Source of the DNA: Candidatus Zixiibacteriota bacterium
Lineage (GTDB): Bacteria > Zixibacteria > MSB-5A5 > GN15 > JAAZOE01
Direction of reading: 5' to 3'
Assembly (NCBI GenBank): GCA_036480375.1
Contig: JAZGGI010000024.1
Location: forward strand, 124,001 to 188,000
Length of the DNA stretch: 64,000 nucleotides
Shown: piece after piece, positions 34,183 through 43,375 of the stretch
Layout: each line of letters opens with the position of its first letter
Position numbering within the stretch: position 1 is the first letter of the stretch
Notes under the pieces: model-generated
What the model was told of the DNA's origin: nothing
Databases searched by the model: none
Seen by the model: the letters and a program-made list of their open reading frames with translations, nothing else
Program-made: the position numbers and the translations under genes

Positions 34183-34437
34183 ATGGATAGACAGGAAATT
34201 AGCAAAAGGGTAGCGGAATTCATCTCCGAGCAGTTTATTTTCGATGAAGATTTAAGTATCGGAAATGATGACTCACTTTTGGAGTCAGGGACGATTGATT
34301 CGACCGGTATTTTGGAACTGGTGCTTTTTCTGGAGGAAAATTTCTCTATCAAGGTCGAGGATGAGGAATTAATACCCGATAATCTCGATTCAATAAGCAA
34401 GATCGCCGATTATGTGACCGCCAAAACGGCGGCATAA
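34183..34437 (+). CDS. Acyl carrier protein
   Basis: The 84-residue acidic protein has the carrier fold, with the 4'-phosphopantetheine serine in GTIDSTGILELV (about residue 39; DST rather than the usual DSL). It is not the housekeeping fatty-acid AcpP by sequence. It lies 75 nt before an AsnB-type amidotransferase. In exosortase-A type EPS loci a dedicated ACP pairs with an acyl ligase and an amidotransferase. The ligase at 26653-28236 is the likely loader. Confidence 0.88.
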   Translation: MDRQEISKRVAEFISEQFIFDEDLSIGNDDSLLESGTIDSTGILELVLFLEENFSIKVEDEELIPDNLDSISKIADYVTAKTAA

Positions 34438-34512
34438 GTTCTTTTCCATTCAACTCGCCTGGGGAAAGTTATTATATTTTAGGCGCGAGATTGATAATAA
34501 GAATTATGTATT

Positions 34513-36498
34513 ATGTGTGGAATCGCCGGATATTTTCAACTCAATCAAAATACCACTCCCGATTATGATTTAATTATCAGAATGGTGTCAATCCTGCGCC
34601 ACCGCGGCCCGGATGAATTCGGAGCCTATTTCGATAATCGTTGTGGATTGGGGCAGGCGCGTTTATCGATCATCGATTTGTCGACCGGGTCGCAGCCTCT
34701 CTCCAACGAAGATGAAACAATCTGGATATCTTTCAATGGCGAAATATATAATTATGTTGAGCTTCGCCCCGAACTGGAATCGCTGGGGCATAAGTTCAAA
34801 ACCAAATCGGATACCGAAGTAATTGTCCATTCTTATGAAGAATGGGGCAAAGATTGCCTGAGTCGATTCAACGGCCAGTTTGCTTTTGCTATATATGATA
34901 AATCAGAAAAATCTCTATTCATTTCCCGCGACAGATTGGGTATTCGACCGGTATTTTACGCGACTCATAAAGGTCGGTTGTATTTCGCCTCGGAAATGAA
35001 GGCGATTTTTTGTGACCGGTCAATTTCGCGCCTGATTGATTATAAAGCTCTCGATGAAACTTTCGCCTGGTGGACTTCGGCGCCGCCGCGGACGCCGTTT
35101 GAAAATATCAATGAACTCGAAGCGGGAACATGGTTGGAGATAAAAGACGGTCAGATAAATCAAGGCCGCTATTGGCAAATGGATTTTCCGGCTGAATTTG
35201 ATTATTCTCGCCCGGTCGAATCATACGCTGAAGAATTAAAAGAAAAATTAACTGAGGCTGTCAGGCTGAGATTGCGCGCCGATGTTCCCGTCGGGGCTTA
35301 TTTATCGGGGGGGTTGGATTCGTCGGCGACGACGGCATTGATACGCCAGCTTGATAAAACCCGGTTGGAAACTTTTTCGGTAGCCTTCGAGGATAAAGCC
35401 TTTGATGAATCGGTTTATCAGAAAGAGATGGCCAAATATCTGGGGACGAGTCATCATGTCGTAACCTGCGATTATAATACGATTGCCGAAGCCTTTCCAA
35501 AAGTTATCTGGCATGCCGAGCGGCCGCTTATCAGAACCGCTCCAACACCGCTGTATCTGCTCTCGGCTCTGGTCCACGAAAAAAATTTCAAAGTGGTTCT
35601 TACCGGAGAGGGTTCGGATGAAATACTCGGCGGGTATGATATTTTCAAGGAAGCGATTATTCGCGAGTTCTGGTCAAGAAATCCCGATTCGGAAAAGCGG
35701 CCCAAATTACTCAAAAAACTGTACCCGACTCTTCCGGTCTCGGGGGCGCGAGCCAAATTTTATCTTGAAACGTTTTATAAATCCGGACTCGAAAAAACAA
35801 GCGAATATTATTTTTCTCATATTCCGAGGATTAACACGACATCGAAAATTAAAGATTTCTTTACCAAAGATATTCGCGACAGGGTTGCCGGGCACGATGC
35901 CATTTCAGCTTATGGCAACAACCTCCCGAAAAACTATCCGAGATGGCATCATCTGGCGCGGGCACAATTTCTTGAGGCGAAATCATTGTTGGCCGGTTAC
36001 TTACTTTCTTCCCAAGGTGATCGCGTGGCAGCCGCTAATTCGATTGAGGGGCGCTTTCCGTTTCTGGATCATAACTTTGTCGAATTCGCCGCCCAGATTC
36101 CTCCGGGTTACAAGATCAGCGGCCTGAACGAAAAATATGTTCTCAAAAAAGCAATGGCTGATGTTCTTCCCGACTCCATTACCAGGCGGGTTAAACAGCC
36201 GTATATGGCTCCCGATTCCAATTGCTTTGTGCAACCGGATTCACCGGAATATGTCGATGAAATGTTGTCTGAGAGTTATTTGAATAAAGCCGGAGTATTT
36301 AATCATTCGGCGGTGTCCAAATTAAGAACTAAATGCTCAAGATTTTCGGACACTCATCTGTCATTCAAAGATAACATGTCATTTGTGGCGATTCTGTCTT
36401 TTCAGATTTTGTATTGGCTATATATCGATGAATTCGATGACGCACCTCAATTAAAACGAGAATCTTTTTCCATCTGGCGAGACGAATCGACCGACTGA
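34513..36498 (+). CDS. asnB: Glutamine-hydrolysing asparagine synthetase family amidotransferase
   Basis: The 661-residue enzyme begins with the catalytic cysteine (MCGIAGYF), followed by the class II glutaminase domain (RHRGPDEFG, LGQARLSIIDLS, SFNGEIYNY; about 1-210). The synthetase domain contains the ATP loop LSGGLDSSATTALI near residue 265 and LTGEGSDEILGGYD. It forms an amide from a carboxylate with glutamine as donor. In EPS loci of this type such enzymes amidate sugar acids rather than make asparagine. That is inference from context. All catalytic motifs are intact. Confidence 0.9.
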   Translation: MCGIAGYFQLNQNTTPDYDLIIRMVSILRHRGPDEFGAYFDNRCGLGQARLSIIDLSTGSQPLSNEDETIWISFNGEIYNYVELRPELESLGHKFKTKSDTEVIVHSYEEWGKDCLSRFNGQFAFAIYDKSEKSLFISRDRLGIRPVFYATHKGRLYFASEMKAIFCDRSISRLIDYKALDETFAWWTSAPPRTPFENINELEAGTWLEIKDGQINQGRYWQMDFPAEFDYSRPVESYAEELKEKLTEAVRLRLRADVPVGAYLSGGLDSSATTALIRQLDKTRLETFSVAFEDKAFDESVYQKEMAKYLGTSHHVVTCDYNTIAEAFPKVIWHAERPLIRTAPTPLYLLSALVHEKNFKVVLTGEGSDEILGGYDIFKEAIIREFWSRNPDSEKRPKLLKKLYPTLPVSGARAKFYLETFYKSGLEKTSEYYFSHIPRINTTSKIKDFFTKDIRDRVAGHDAISAYGNNLPKNYPRWHHLARAQFLEAKSLLAGYLLSSQGDRVAAANSIEGRFPFLDHNFVEFAAQIPPGYKISGLNEKYVLKKAMADVLPDSITRRVKQPYMAPDSNCFVQPDSPEYVDEMLSESYLNKAGVFNHSAVSKLRTKCSRFSDTHLSFKDNMSFVAILSFQILYWLYIDEFDDAPQLKRESFSIWRDESTD

Positions 36499-36713
36499 AA
36501 AATTGGATTTTTACCATTAACTTTAATCCTGTATAATTCTTGCTCAGTTCTCAATAATCGAACATTTCCGGTATGGGAAAATCCCCATAATTCTTTATTT
36601 TTCCGCCTCTAACCACCTGTCAGATAATGCACTTAACATTTCCGTTTATTCGGCCCGAATTTTGTATGTAATCTTTTCGGACATGCGACCGAAGACTTAA
36701 ATGGGAGTCAAAG

Positions 36714-37772
36714 ATGAGTACCAGGATTTATATACTCGGATACTATGACATGAAAAAACTAATTTTCATATGCCTGATTTTTCTATTGACGATAATGCTT
36801 CTGTGTAATTCTCAAACATTTTCCGCCGCTGTGACGGATAATGCCGCTATTGTATCATGGACGGCGCCGGGGGATGATGGGCAGTTTGGTTATGCCGCCC
36901 AATATGATATCAGGTATTCCACCGTACCTATTACGGAGGCCAATTGGGATTCGGCGACTCAGGTGCAGAACGAGCCTACTCCCAGTGTGGCCAATACAAC
37001 CGAGTCATTCGCGATTACCGGACTGGCTTCAGGCGTTCAGTATTATATTGCCATTAAAGCGGCCGATGAAGTCCCTAACTGGTCGGGATTGTCCAATGTA
37101 TTGACTATAACGACCGCAACGGTCGATACTCTGGCTCCCGATCCGGTTGCTGATTTGCAGGTTGAAACCGGCAGCTACGGAGAATTAATCCTGAGCTGGA
37201 CTGCTCCGGGTGATGACTGGAATTTGGGCCTCGCCAATCGATATATAATTGCCTATTCGACCGATACATTGACGGCCGAAAACTGGCAATCGGCAGACTT
37301 ATGGGATACTCCGCCCAATCCGGTACAATCTGGCAATCAGCAGACCGTGACCTTAACCGGATTAATCGAAGCCCAGGAATACTGGGTCGCCGTGGTTTCA
37401 ATCGATGAGTCGAATAATGAATCGGAAATATCAAACGTTACTCATGGTGAAGCCGGTTTCGATTTTGTCCAGAATGACGATGATGGATTGCCGACCAGAT
37501 TTGAATTATCTCAAAATTACCCCAACCCCTTCAATCCCTATACTCGATTTGATTATACCATTCCGATTGAATCACATGTTACGATTGCCGTTTACAATAT
37601 TTTAGGACAGCAGACGGCCGTTTTGGTCGATGAGTACCAGAATGAGGGCGTTTATACGGCCGAATGGGACGGACGCGACAAAAACGGTAATCAAGCCTCT
37701 TCCGGAGTGTATTTTTATAATATCTTCACTGAAGATTATTCCGAATCAAAGAAAATGGTTCTTTTGAAATAG
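36714..37772 (+). CDS. Secreted Fn3 protein with type IX-like C-terminal sorting domain
   Basis: GGGAG upstream supports ATG 36714. An internal ATG at 36750 would give a more standard signal peptide (MKKLIFICLIFLLTIMLL). Two Fn3 domains (about residues 40-135 and 140-240) resemble those of the protein at 25250-26491, including PNWSGLSNV. Residues about 262-352 form the sorting tail: ELSQNYPNPFNPYTRFDYTI, VTIAVYNILGQQ, GVYTAEWDGRDKNGNQASSG and YSESKKMVLLK. Such tails direct proteins through type IX secretion in Bacteroidetes and are widespread in FCB candidate phyla. The protein is probably attached to the cell surface. Confidence 0.88.
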   Translation: MSTRIYILGYYDMKKLIFICLIFLLTIMLLCNSQTFSAAVTDNAAIVSWTAPGDDGQFGYAAQYDIRYSTVPITEANWDSATQVQNEPTPSVANTTESFAITGLASGVQYYIAIKAADEVPNWSGLSNVLTITTATVDTLAPDPVADLQVETGSYGELILSWTAPGDDWNLGLANRYIIAYSTDTLTAENWQSADLWDTPPNPVQSGNQQTVTLTGLIEAQEYWVAVVSIDESNNESEISNVTHGEAGFDFVQNDDDGLPTRFELSQNYPNPFNPYTRFDYTIPIESHVTIAVYNILGQQTAVLVDEYQNEGVYTAEWDGRDKNGNQASSGVYFYNIFTEDYSESKKMVLLK

Positions 37773-37776
37773 TAGC

Positions 37777-37818
37777 CGGGATCAATATCGATATCGTTTT
37801 ATAGTGACATTGATCCCG
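37777..37818. terminator. Candidate hairpin after the Fn3/sorting-tail gene
   Basis: CGGGATCAAT (37777-37786) and ATTGATCCCG (37809-37818) are exact 10-bp inverted repeats with a 22-nt loop. They begin 5 nt after the stop codon. Only a weak pyrimidine stretch follows, so terminator function is tentative. Confidence 0.4.
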
Positions 37819-37942
37819 TCTATCTGCGAATTCATCCAGTCAATTAAATACTTTACGCTTGACGTATATGTCTTTGAGTGACATCTTATATAAGTCTGCA
37901 AAATAGGGGACAAAAACTGCGGTTTTTGATCCGGGAAGGTTT

Positions 37943-38674
37943 ATGAGAAAGTATGTTCTAATATTTATTCCGATAATCTTACTGATTCCCGTTAATAACG
38001 GCTTTTGCCAGGACACCATCTACCCGTCAGGATCTAATATCAATTGCACATACTCATTGAGCGGAAATCAATTTCGCCTTGATGATACTTTGACTATCAT
38101 CCGAGAAGTTACAAATGATGAATCTTTTACATTGATGGGTCTTTATTTTTCGGAAACGCTGCCTCCCGAGTTTGAAATTATTTCAACGGGCGTTACCATA
38201 AATTCATTAAATATTAATCACCGCTATATAGAAAGCGCGATCGGTGAGATTGTCGACGGATATTCGACACATTATTTCGTTTTGGACGATCCCGACAGTC
38301 AATCGGTTTATAATAATGTCCTCAATCCGGGGAATACCGCTCGAATTGTCCTGAAAGTAATTAGCAGTCAATCCGGTGATTATCAGTTTCCGATACATTC
38401 GGCGGTGATGTATTCCGCGACATCAAACTTTTTTACTATCGCTGACGCCGTCAATGTCAGCGTTCAGTATTTATGCGGAGATGTTAACCGGGATAACAGC
38501 GCCGATATCGGGGATATCGTGTTTTTAATTAATTGCGTGTTTAAATTCGGGCCATTGCCGGATCCGATCACTGACGGAGATCTAAATTGTGACGGCAGGT
38601 GTAATGTCGGTGACGCGGTTTTTATGATTAATTATGTCTTTAAGGATGGTCCGGATTTATGCTGTGGCGGTTAA
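37943..38674 (+). CDS. Secreted protein with C-terminal dockerin type I domain
   Basis: GGAAGG upstream fixes the start. The 243-residue protein has a signal peptide ending near GFCQ (residue 23). A beta-sandwich-like domain of unknown family follows (about 30-170). Two dockerin repeats lie at residues about 178-240 (GDVNRDNSADIGDIVFLINCVF and GDLNCDGRCNVGDAVFMINYVF), each with Ca2+-loop acidic residues. The GDxx-x-D-GxxxxxD pattern parallels the dockerin at 1035-2219, but the host domains differ. It lies 40 nt upstream of the first DUF362 gene. Confidence 0.8.
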   Translation: MRKYVLIFIPIILLIPVNNGFCQDTIYPSGSNINCTYSLSGNQFRLDDTLTIIREVTNDESFTLMGLYFSETLPPEFEIISTGVTINSLNINHRYIESAIGEIVDGYSTHYFVLDDPDSQSVYNNVLNPGNTARIVLKVISSQSGDYQFPIHSAVMYSATSNFFTIADAVNVSVQYLCGDVNRDNSADIGDIVFLINCVFKFGPLPDPITDGDLNCDGRCNVGDAVFMINYVFKDGPDLCCGG

Positions 38675-38714
38675 CTTATTTGAAAGATATTAATTCCCGA
38701 AGTCTGAATTAATT

Positions 38715-40064
38715 ATGGCGGAAGATAAACTAACCAGGCGTGAATTTTTACGGCGAGTCGGCTATTATGCCGGAGGCGTAATGGCGGTCGCTAATACTCC
38801 ATTTGAGAATTTGGTTCAATGGAATCCGGTAGAAAGCAAAAACGCTTCAAATGTCTTTTATGTCAAGAACGGAACTCCAGCCCAGAATGTCGAGAAGATA
38901 TTTGATATTATGGGTGGCATCGGTAATTTCATTGGCGGCGATGATGTCGTTGTTATTAAGCCCAATTGCCAGCAGGTGTTACAGGGGGGAACCAACACCG
39001 ATTGCCTGAAAGGTCTAATAGACACCATCCTGAATATTCCCGGTTTTACCGGTGAAATAATCCTCGCTGAGAATATCCATAAAACCAGCCCCGATACAAG
39101 CACCAATAATTTATGGAATACTCCTGATATGACGCACAACGGCGCCATGAATGTCAGTACTCTTTTGAATTATTACGAAAATAACCGAGGTTTATATCCT
39201 GCGATTCACGATCATGGCGGGGAAATAAATGTCAGCAAATATCATTTACTTGACGTCGGTCGAGGCAGTCAGGAAGTTACCGGCCCTTCTGACGGTGACG
39301 GGTATGTCAGAAGAACCGATTTGGAGTATTTTGTCCCTGAGGGCGGATGGGAATTCAATCAGAACCTTAGTTATCCTTCTACCATTATGACTTATCCGAT
39401 CTTTACATCGACTCATTCGGGAATTACGGTCGATATCAAGAATGGTTGCTGGCAGGGTGGGCAATATCTATCGACTAAATGTTTTTTTATCATGATGTCG
39501 GCACTGAATTTCCATAGTGGTTACGCGGGCGTTACCTCGGCCGTTAAGAATTATTACGGTCTCGTGGAATTATCGGGCGCTTTTTACGGCCAATATTCGG
39601 ATTTCCACCGCATTGGTTTTCCGGCCGGAGGCGGTGCAGTCGGTATGTTTGTCAAGCATATTAGGCGAGCCGATTTGTATATTACTACCGCTGAATGGTG
39701 CGGTCATCAGGGACGCCAGGACCCCAATCCGATTCAAACCAAAACAGTCCTGGCATCAACCGATCCGGTAGCGTTGGATTATTGGGCCTCAAAACACATC
39801 GTCTATCCGCTTGGCGGTTGGCGTCAGACTTATAATGACCCTGATAATATGGCTGGGCCATTACGGAAATATATGAATAATTATCTGACAGAAGTCGATT
39901 GGGGTACCATTGATGAAGCCCAGATGGTTGTCCAGGGCTATGATTTTAATAGTCCCAGTGTCACGCGATCCGATATTGATCGAAAAATTATGCAATTCCG
40001 CAACGGTCAGGCAACGGAGCAAGAAGTCCTTAATTTAATTGAGCAGTACAAAAACGGCAAATAA
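38715..40064 (+). CDS. Tat-exported DUF362 family protein (copy 1)
   Basis: The 449-residue protein starts with a twin-arginine signal (TRREFLRRVGYYAGGVMAVA), so it is exported folded. The body matches DUF362. DDVVVIKPNCQQ is near residue 77, GFTGEIILAEN follows, DIKNGCWQGG is in the centre, and VLASTDPVALDYWASKHIV is near the C-terminus. The family often sits in iron-sulfur proteins. Here no ferredoxin motif is present, and the function is unknown. A paralogue follows 128 nt downstream. No clear Shine-Dalgarno is seen. Confidence 0.85.
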   Translation: MAEDKLTRREFLRRVGYYAGGVMAVANTPFENLVQWNPVESKNASNVFYVKNGTPAQNVEKIFDIMGGIGNFIGGDDVVVIKPNCQQVLQGGTNTDCLKGLIDTILNIPGFTGEIILAENIHKTSPDTSTNNLWNTPDMTHNGAMNVSTLLNYYENNRGLYPAIHDHGGEINVSKYHLLDVGRGSQEVTGPSDGDGYVRRTDLEYFVPEGGWEFNQNLSYPSTIMTYPIFTSTHSGITVDIKNGCWQGGQYLSTKCFFIMMSALNFHSGYAGVTSAVKNYYGLVELSGAFYGQYSDFHRIGFPAGGGAVGMFVKHIRRADLYITTAEWCGHQGRQDPNPIQTKTVLASTDPVALDYWASKHIVYPLGGWRQTYNDPDNMAGPLRKYMNNYLTEVDWGTIDEAQMVVQGYDFNSPSVTRSDIDRKIMQFRNGQATEQEVLNLIEQYKNGK

Positions 40065-40192
40065 ATTCCCCTCAGAAAGTACCCAACATTCAATTGCTCA
40101 ATTTATGATTAATTATAATTGATTTAGCCGCCGTATTTATTAATGTTTACAAAATATCCCGGACAATGATATTGACGCCTGGGGATTAATTA

Positions 40193-41512
40193 ATGATAAT
40201 GGATCGCAGACAATTTGTTAAGAATTTACTGATTTCTTTGGCCGGGCTGTGGGTCTTTAGAAAGAAAAAGAATATTTTGGCCGCTGTGAAATCAACGCCG
40301 ACTAAAATCTTGGTAAGACAATCGGTACCGTCCGATGTCTTTTTAATTAGAAATGGAACTCCGGAAGAAAATATGAGCCGTCTCATCGATTTGATGGGTG
40401 GGATTGAGAGTATTATCGGCCGAGAAGATATAGTTATTATCAAACCGAATTCTCAATGGTGGCTTCAGGGAATGACCAATACCGACAGCATGGCCGCTCT
40501 GATTCAGATTATACTTGATATTCCCAATTTCAAAGGCGAGATTATCATCGCCGATAATCATCAGTTTCAGGATGACAACTCCCGCGGCTGGACCACCCTG
40601 GTGCCCAACGGCCGCTTTAATCTCAATCAATTGGTCGAATATTTCCAAAAGGCCGGATATAAAAATGTAACCAAATATCATTGGCATGACGGTGGCAGTA
40701 ATCCATCTCCTATGCAGGGCGACGCTTTCGGAGATAGCGTCGTTTCCGGGCCCGAGGCAGGAGATGGATATGTCTGGGACGAAAACAATTATTATCTGGC
40801 CAGAAACGGCAATAAATGCGTTATGACCTACCCGATTATGACCTCTTCGTATAGTGGAATTACAATTGATTTGAAAAATGGAGCCTTTGAAAACGGCAAA
40901 TATACCGAACAACCGGTAAAATTTGTCAATATGCCATCGCTCAATCATCATGGCGCTTATTGCGGCGTAACTGCCTCGGTGAAAAACCTCATGGGTGTGG
41001 TCGATATGTCATGCGGGTTTCCGGCTCCCCAGCCAAAAGAAACCTTTAATACTCATTATGTTGGGCTGACTTCCCCCTTTTGGGAAAGATTTCGGCGAAC
41101 TGCTAATTTCCATTGGCGGGCTCGAGATATGATGAACAGGTTTTTGAAAGAAACTGATTTGGTCGAATTTCATCATACCGGAGGCGCCCTGGGGTATTGG
41201 ATTCAAAACGTCAGGAAACCGGATTTGAGTATTATAACAGCCGACTGGGTTGGATATGGCAGTCGGATTGTAAAAGCGTTGTCGGCCAGACCAAAGGCAT
41301 TAGTTGCTTCGACCGATCCCGTCGCCGCCGATTTTATTGCCGCTCAAAAAGTTCTCCTGCCGGTGACCAAAGAACATGCCCCAAAAAGCCGATATGTTCA
41401 ATTAAATGACCCCGATAATCCGGATGGGCCATTTTATAAGTTTTTGGAATATGCGGCCCGTGAATGCGGCGGAAATCGCGAAAATTCAAGTATCAGGGTC
41501 ATTGAAAGTTGA
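40193..41512 (+). CDS. Tat-exported DUF362 family protein (copy 2)
   Basis: The 439-residue paralogue of the previous gene has the same blocks in the same order (EDIVIIKPNSQWWLQG, FKGEIIIADN, IDLKNGAFENGKY, LVASTDPVAADFIAAQ). The N-terminus MDRRQFVKNLLISLAG is a twin-arginine signal. Translation may begin at ATG 40199 rather than 40193. The insert around residues 278-310 (FNTHYVGLTSPFWERFRRTA) is absent from copy 1. Both copies precede the EPS genes in the same direction and may act on the exported polymer. No direct evidence for that is visible. Confidence 0.85.
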   Translation: MIMDRRQFVKNLLISLAGLWVFRKKKNILAAVKSTPTKILVRQSVPSDVFLIRNGTPEENMSRLIDLMGGIESIIGREDIVIIKPNSQWWLQGMTNTDSMAALIQIILDIPNFKGEIIIADNHQFQDDNSRGWTTLVPNGRFNLNQLVEYFQKAGYKNVTKYHWHDGGSNPSPMQGDAFGDSVVSGPEAGDGYVWDENNYYLARNGNKCVMTYPIMTSSYSGITIDLKNGAFENGKYTEQPVKFVNMPSLNHHGAYCGVTASVKNLMGVVDMSCGFPAPQPKETFNTHYVGLTSPFWERFRRTANFHWRARDMMNRFLKETDLVEFHHTGGALGYWIQNVRKPDLSIITADWVGYGSRIVKALSARPKALVASTDPVAADFIAAQKVLLPVTKEHAPKSRYVQLNDPDNPDGPFYKFLEYAARECGGNRENSSIRVIES

Positions 41513-41541
41513 TAACTTCACAATTGAATTTGAGGTAGTTT

Positions 41542-42393
41542 TTGTTCAATCAGGATAACTCAATCATCCCGGATCGATGTTTTTCACCAATTGACGGCCA
41601 TGACCTGTTCATTTCACACTATCAACCTCATGAGTCAAATCAAAATGGTATCGGGATTTTGTTTTGCGATCCGATTTTAGAGGAAAAGCAGGATTCCCGG
41701 CGGGCGCTGGCAAACTGGGCCAATTATCTGGCTCAAAATGGATATAATGTTCTGTGTTTTGATTTCCGCGGTCAGGGCGAATCAACCGGGATGTTTTCTG
41801 ATTTCACTCCCGAAGATGCTTTCAAAGATATTGAATTTTGCTTTCGAGAGTTAAAAGATAAAAAGGGTGTGGAGCGGATTGGATTCTTTGGCATGCGTTA
41901 CGGTTGTAATCTTGCCGCCCGTGCAGCAATAGAACTGAAGCCTGATTTTATGATTTTGTGGGGGGCAATGATAAACGGCGGGCAATATGCCGATACGATT
42001 TTGCGCGCCAACTTGACAACCCAGCTTTTGGTTCACCGCAAAGTCATTACCAATAGAAAAACGTTAGTAGAAAAAATGCGGGCTGGCGAAACCGTAAATA
42101 TTGACGGATACGATTTGTCCCTGGACTGGTATACATACATGACTGAGCGAGATATCGCGAAAGATTTGAGGAATTTTCAAGGAGCGCTTTGTCTGTTGGA
42201 ACTCGACCCCAAGCCTCAGCGTCGCGAAAAGAAATGGAATGATTTTACTGAAAGTGTTGAATTGAATGCCAACGGAAACATGTCAGCGATAACGAAATGC
42301 GATCAATTCTGGAAATTGATTCCCCGATATATCGCCTGGCCCGACGAACCGATTGAAAAAACGATGGAGTTTTTGAACTCAAATGCCGGATAA
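41542..42393 (+). CDS. Alpha/beta hydrolase of the exosortase-A hydrolase-2 type
   Basis: The start is a TTG at 41542, with TGAGG 7 nt upstream. The 283-residue protein has the alpha/beta-hydrolase fold: CFDFRGQGESTGMF near residue 73, then GFFGMRYGCNLAARAAIE. The usual nucleophile elbow G-x-S-x-G is GMRYG here, with arginine in the serine position. This matches the G-L-R-L-G form I recall in hydrolase-2 proteins of exosortase-A loci, so it is family-typical rather than a decay mark. It overlaps the next hydrolase gene by 11 nt, which implies translational coupling. Confidence 0.75.
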   Translation: MFNQDNSIIPDRCFSPIDGHDLFISHYQPHESNQNGIGILFCDPILEEKQDSRRALANWANYLAQNGYNVLCFDFRGQGESTGMFSDFTPEDAFKDIEFCFRELKDKKGVERIGFFGMRYGCNLAARAAIELKPDFMILWGAMINGGQYADTILRANLTTQLLVHRKVITNRKTLVEKMRAGETVNIDGYDLSLDWYTYMTERDIAKDLRNFQGALCLLELDPKPQRREKKWNDFTESVELNANGNMSAITKCDQFWKLIPRYIAWPDEPIEKTMEFLNSNAG

Positions 42394-43375
42394 GATTCGA
42401 AAAATCAAACGGGAAGTGATCCGATTTAAATCAGGTGATAATCATCTTAACGGAATGATTCATCTGCCGGATGAGAATAATCGGCGGGAACTGGGTGCTG
42501 TTTTATGTTCGGCAGGACTCAAAAACCGGATTGGTTACGGACGCATAAACGTTATCATCGCTGATTTTCTGGCCGGACATGGATATCCGGTCATGCGTTT
42601 TGATTATCATGGGTGCGGTGATTCTCAGGGACATTTATCGCCAACCGGTGAGGTGAACGAATTGCATGCCGATATAAACGGTTTTATACAGACCGGGCTG
42701 TTTTCCAACGATGCGTTAAATGCGATTGAGGCGCTTAAGGAAAAATCGGGATGTAAAAAATTTATTCTGACCGGTTTATGCGGCGGTTCAAACACATCGC
42801 TATATACAGCGGTAAAATCGGAAGAGGTCATTTCTATCTTCTTATTGAATCTGCCGGTCGCCCTCGATTCCAATCTGGCTCGGCAGGAACGGGCGGGGGA
42901 GATGAGTGAATGGCACCTGAAATTTATGTACGAGTCATATTTGAAAAAAGTATTTTCACCCCGCGCCTGGTTGCGGATTTTAAGCTTCAAATCCGATTTC
43001 CGAGGCATTGCTCAGATAGTTAAATCGAAATTTTCAGGGGGTAAAAGTACAAATTCTGCCGGGCCTTCCAATGAAGAGAAAAAATTCAATTTTAATGATG
43101 ACTTATTGGCGAAATTTGACGAATATTTTACCAGCGGGCGCAAGGCGTATTTTGTATTTGCTGAAAATGATCCCTTGAAAAACGAATTTGAGAAATATTT
43201 TGAAAATGACAAAGGAGCACAGATACTTGAGAAGTATCGGGAAAGCTATTTCAAAAAGGTCATAAAAGACAGCAATCATAGTTTTACCGAATGGAACTGG
43301 CGGAAGCAATTGTTTGAGGAACTGCTCAGATGTATAAAACAGGAAACGAAGACATCCAAAAAAACGGCGGTATAG
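42383..43375 (+). CDS. Alpha/beta hydrolase of the exosortase-A hydrolase-1 type
   Basis: The 330-residue protein has the alpha/beta-hydrolase core. MRFDYHGCGDSQG is near residue 72, and the nucleophile elbow FILTGLCGGSNTSLY carries cysteine where serine is usual. FVFAENDPLKNEFEKYF carries a candidate acid and SNHSFTEW the histidine. The G-x-C-x-G elbow is characteristic of the hydrolase-1 partner in exosortase-A EPS loci. The pair hydrolase 2 then 1 in overlapping frames is a strong locus signature. The substrate is unknown. Confidence 0.8.
   Translation: MPDKIRKIKREVIRFKSGDNHLNGMIHLPDENNRRELGAVLCSAGLKNRIGYGRINVIIADFLAGHGYPVMRFDYHGCGDSQGHLSPTGEVNELHADINGFIQTGLFSNDALNAIEALKEKSGCKKFILTGLCGGSNTSLYTAVKSEEVISIFLLNLPVALDSNLARQERAGEMSEWHLKFMYESYLKKVFSPRAWLRILSFKSDFRGIAQIVKSKFSGGKSTNSAGPSNEEKKFNFNDDLLAKFDEYFTSGRKAYFVFAENDPLKNEFEKYFENDKGAQILEKYRESYFKKVIKDSNHSFTEWNWRKQLFEELLRCIKQETKTSKKTAV

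Noticed and set aside
40172-40201. TTGACG-17-GATAAT before the second DUF362 gene
   Set aside because: The -10 box would overlap the start codon, so it cannot drive this gene with a leader. It is probably chance.
41950-42000. Hydrolase 2 read as a dead enzyme because its elbow is GMRYG
   Set aside because: The arginine-containing elbow is, as far as I recall, normal for the exosortase-associated hydrolase-2 family, so it is not evidence of decay.
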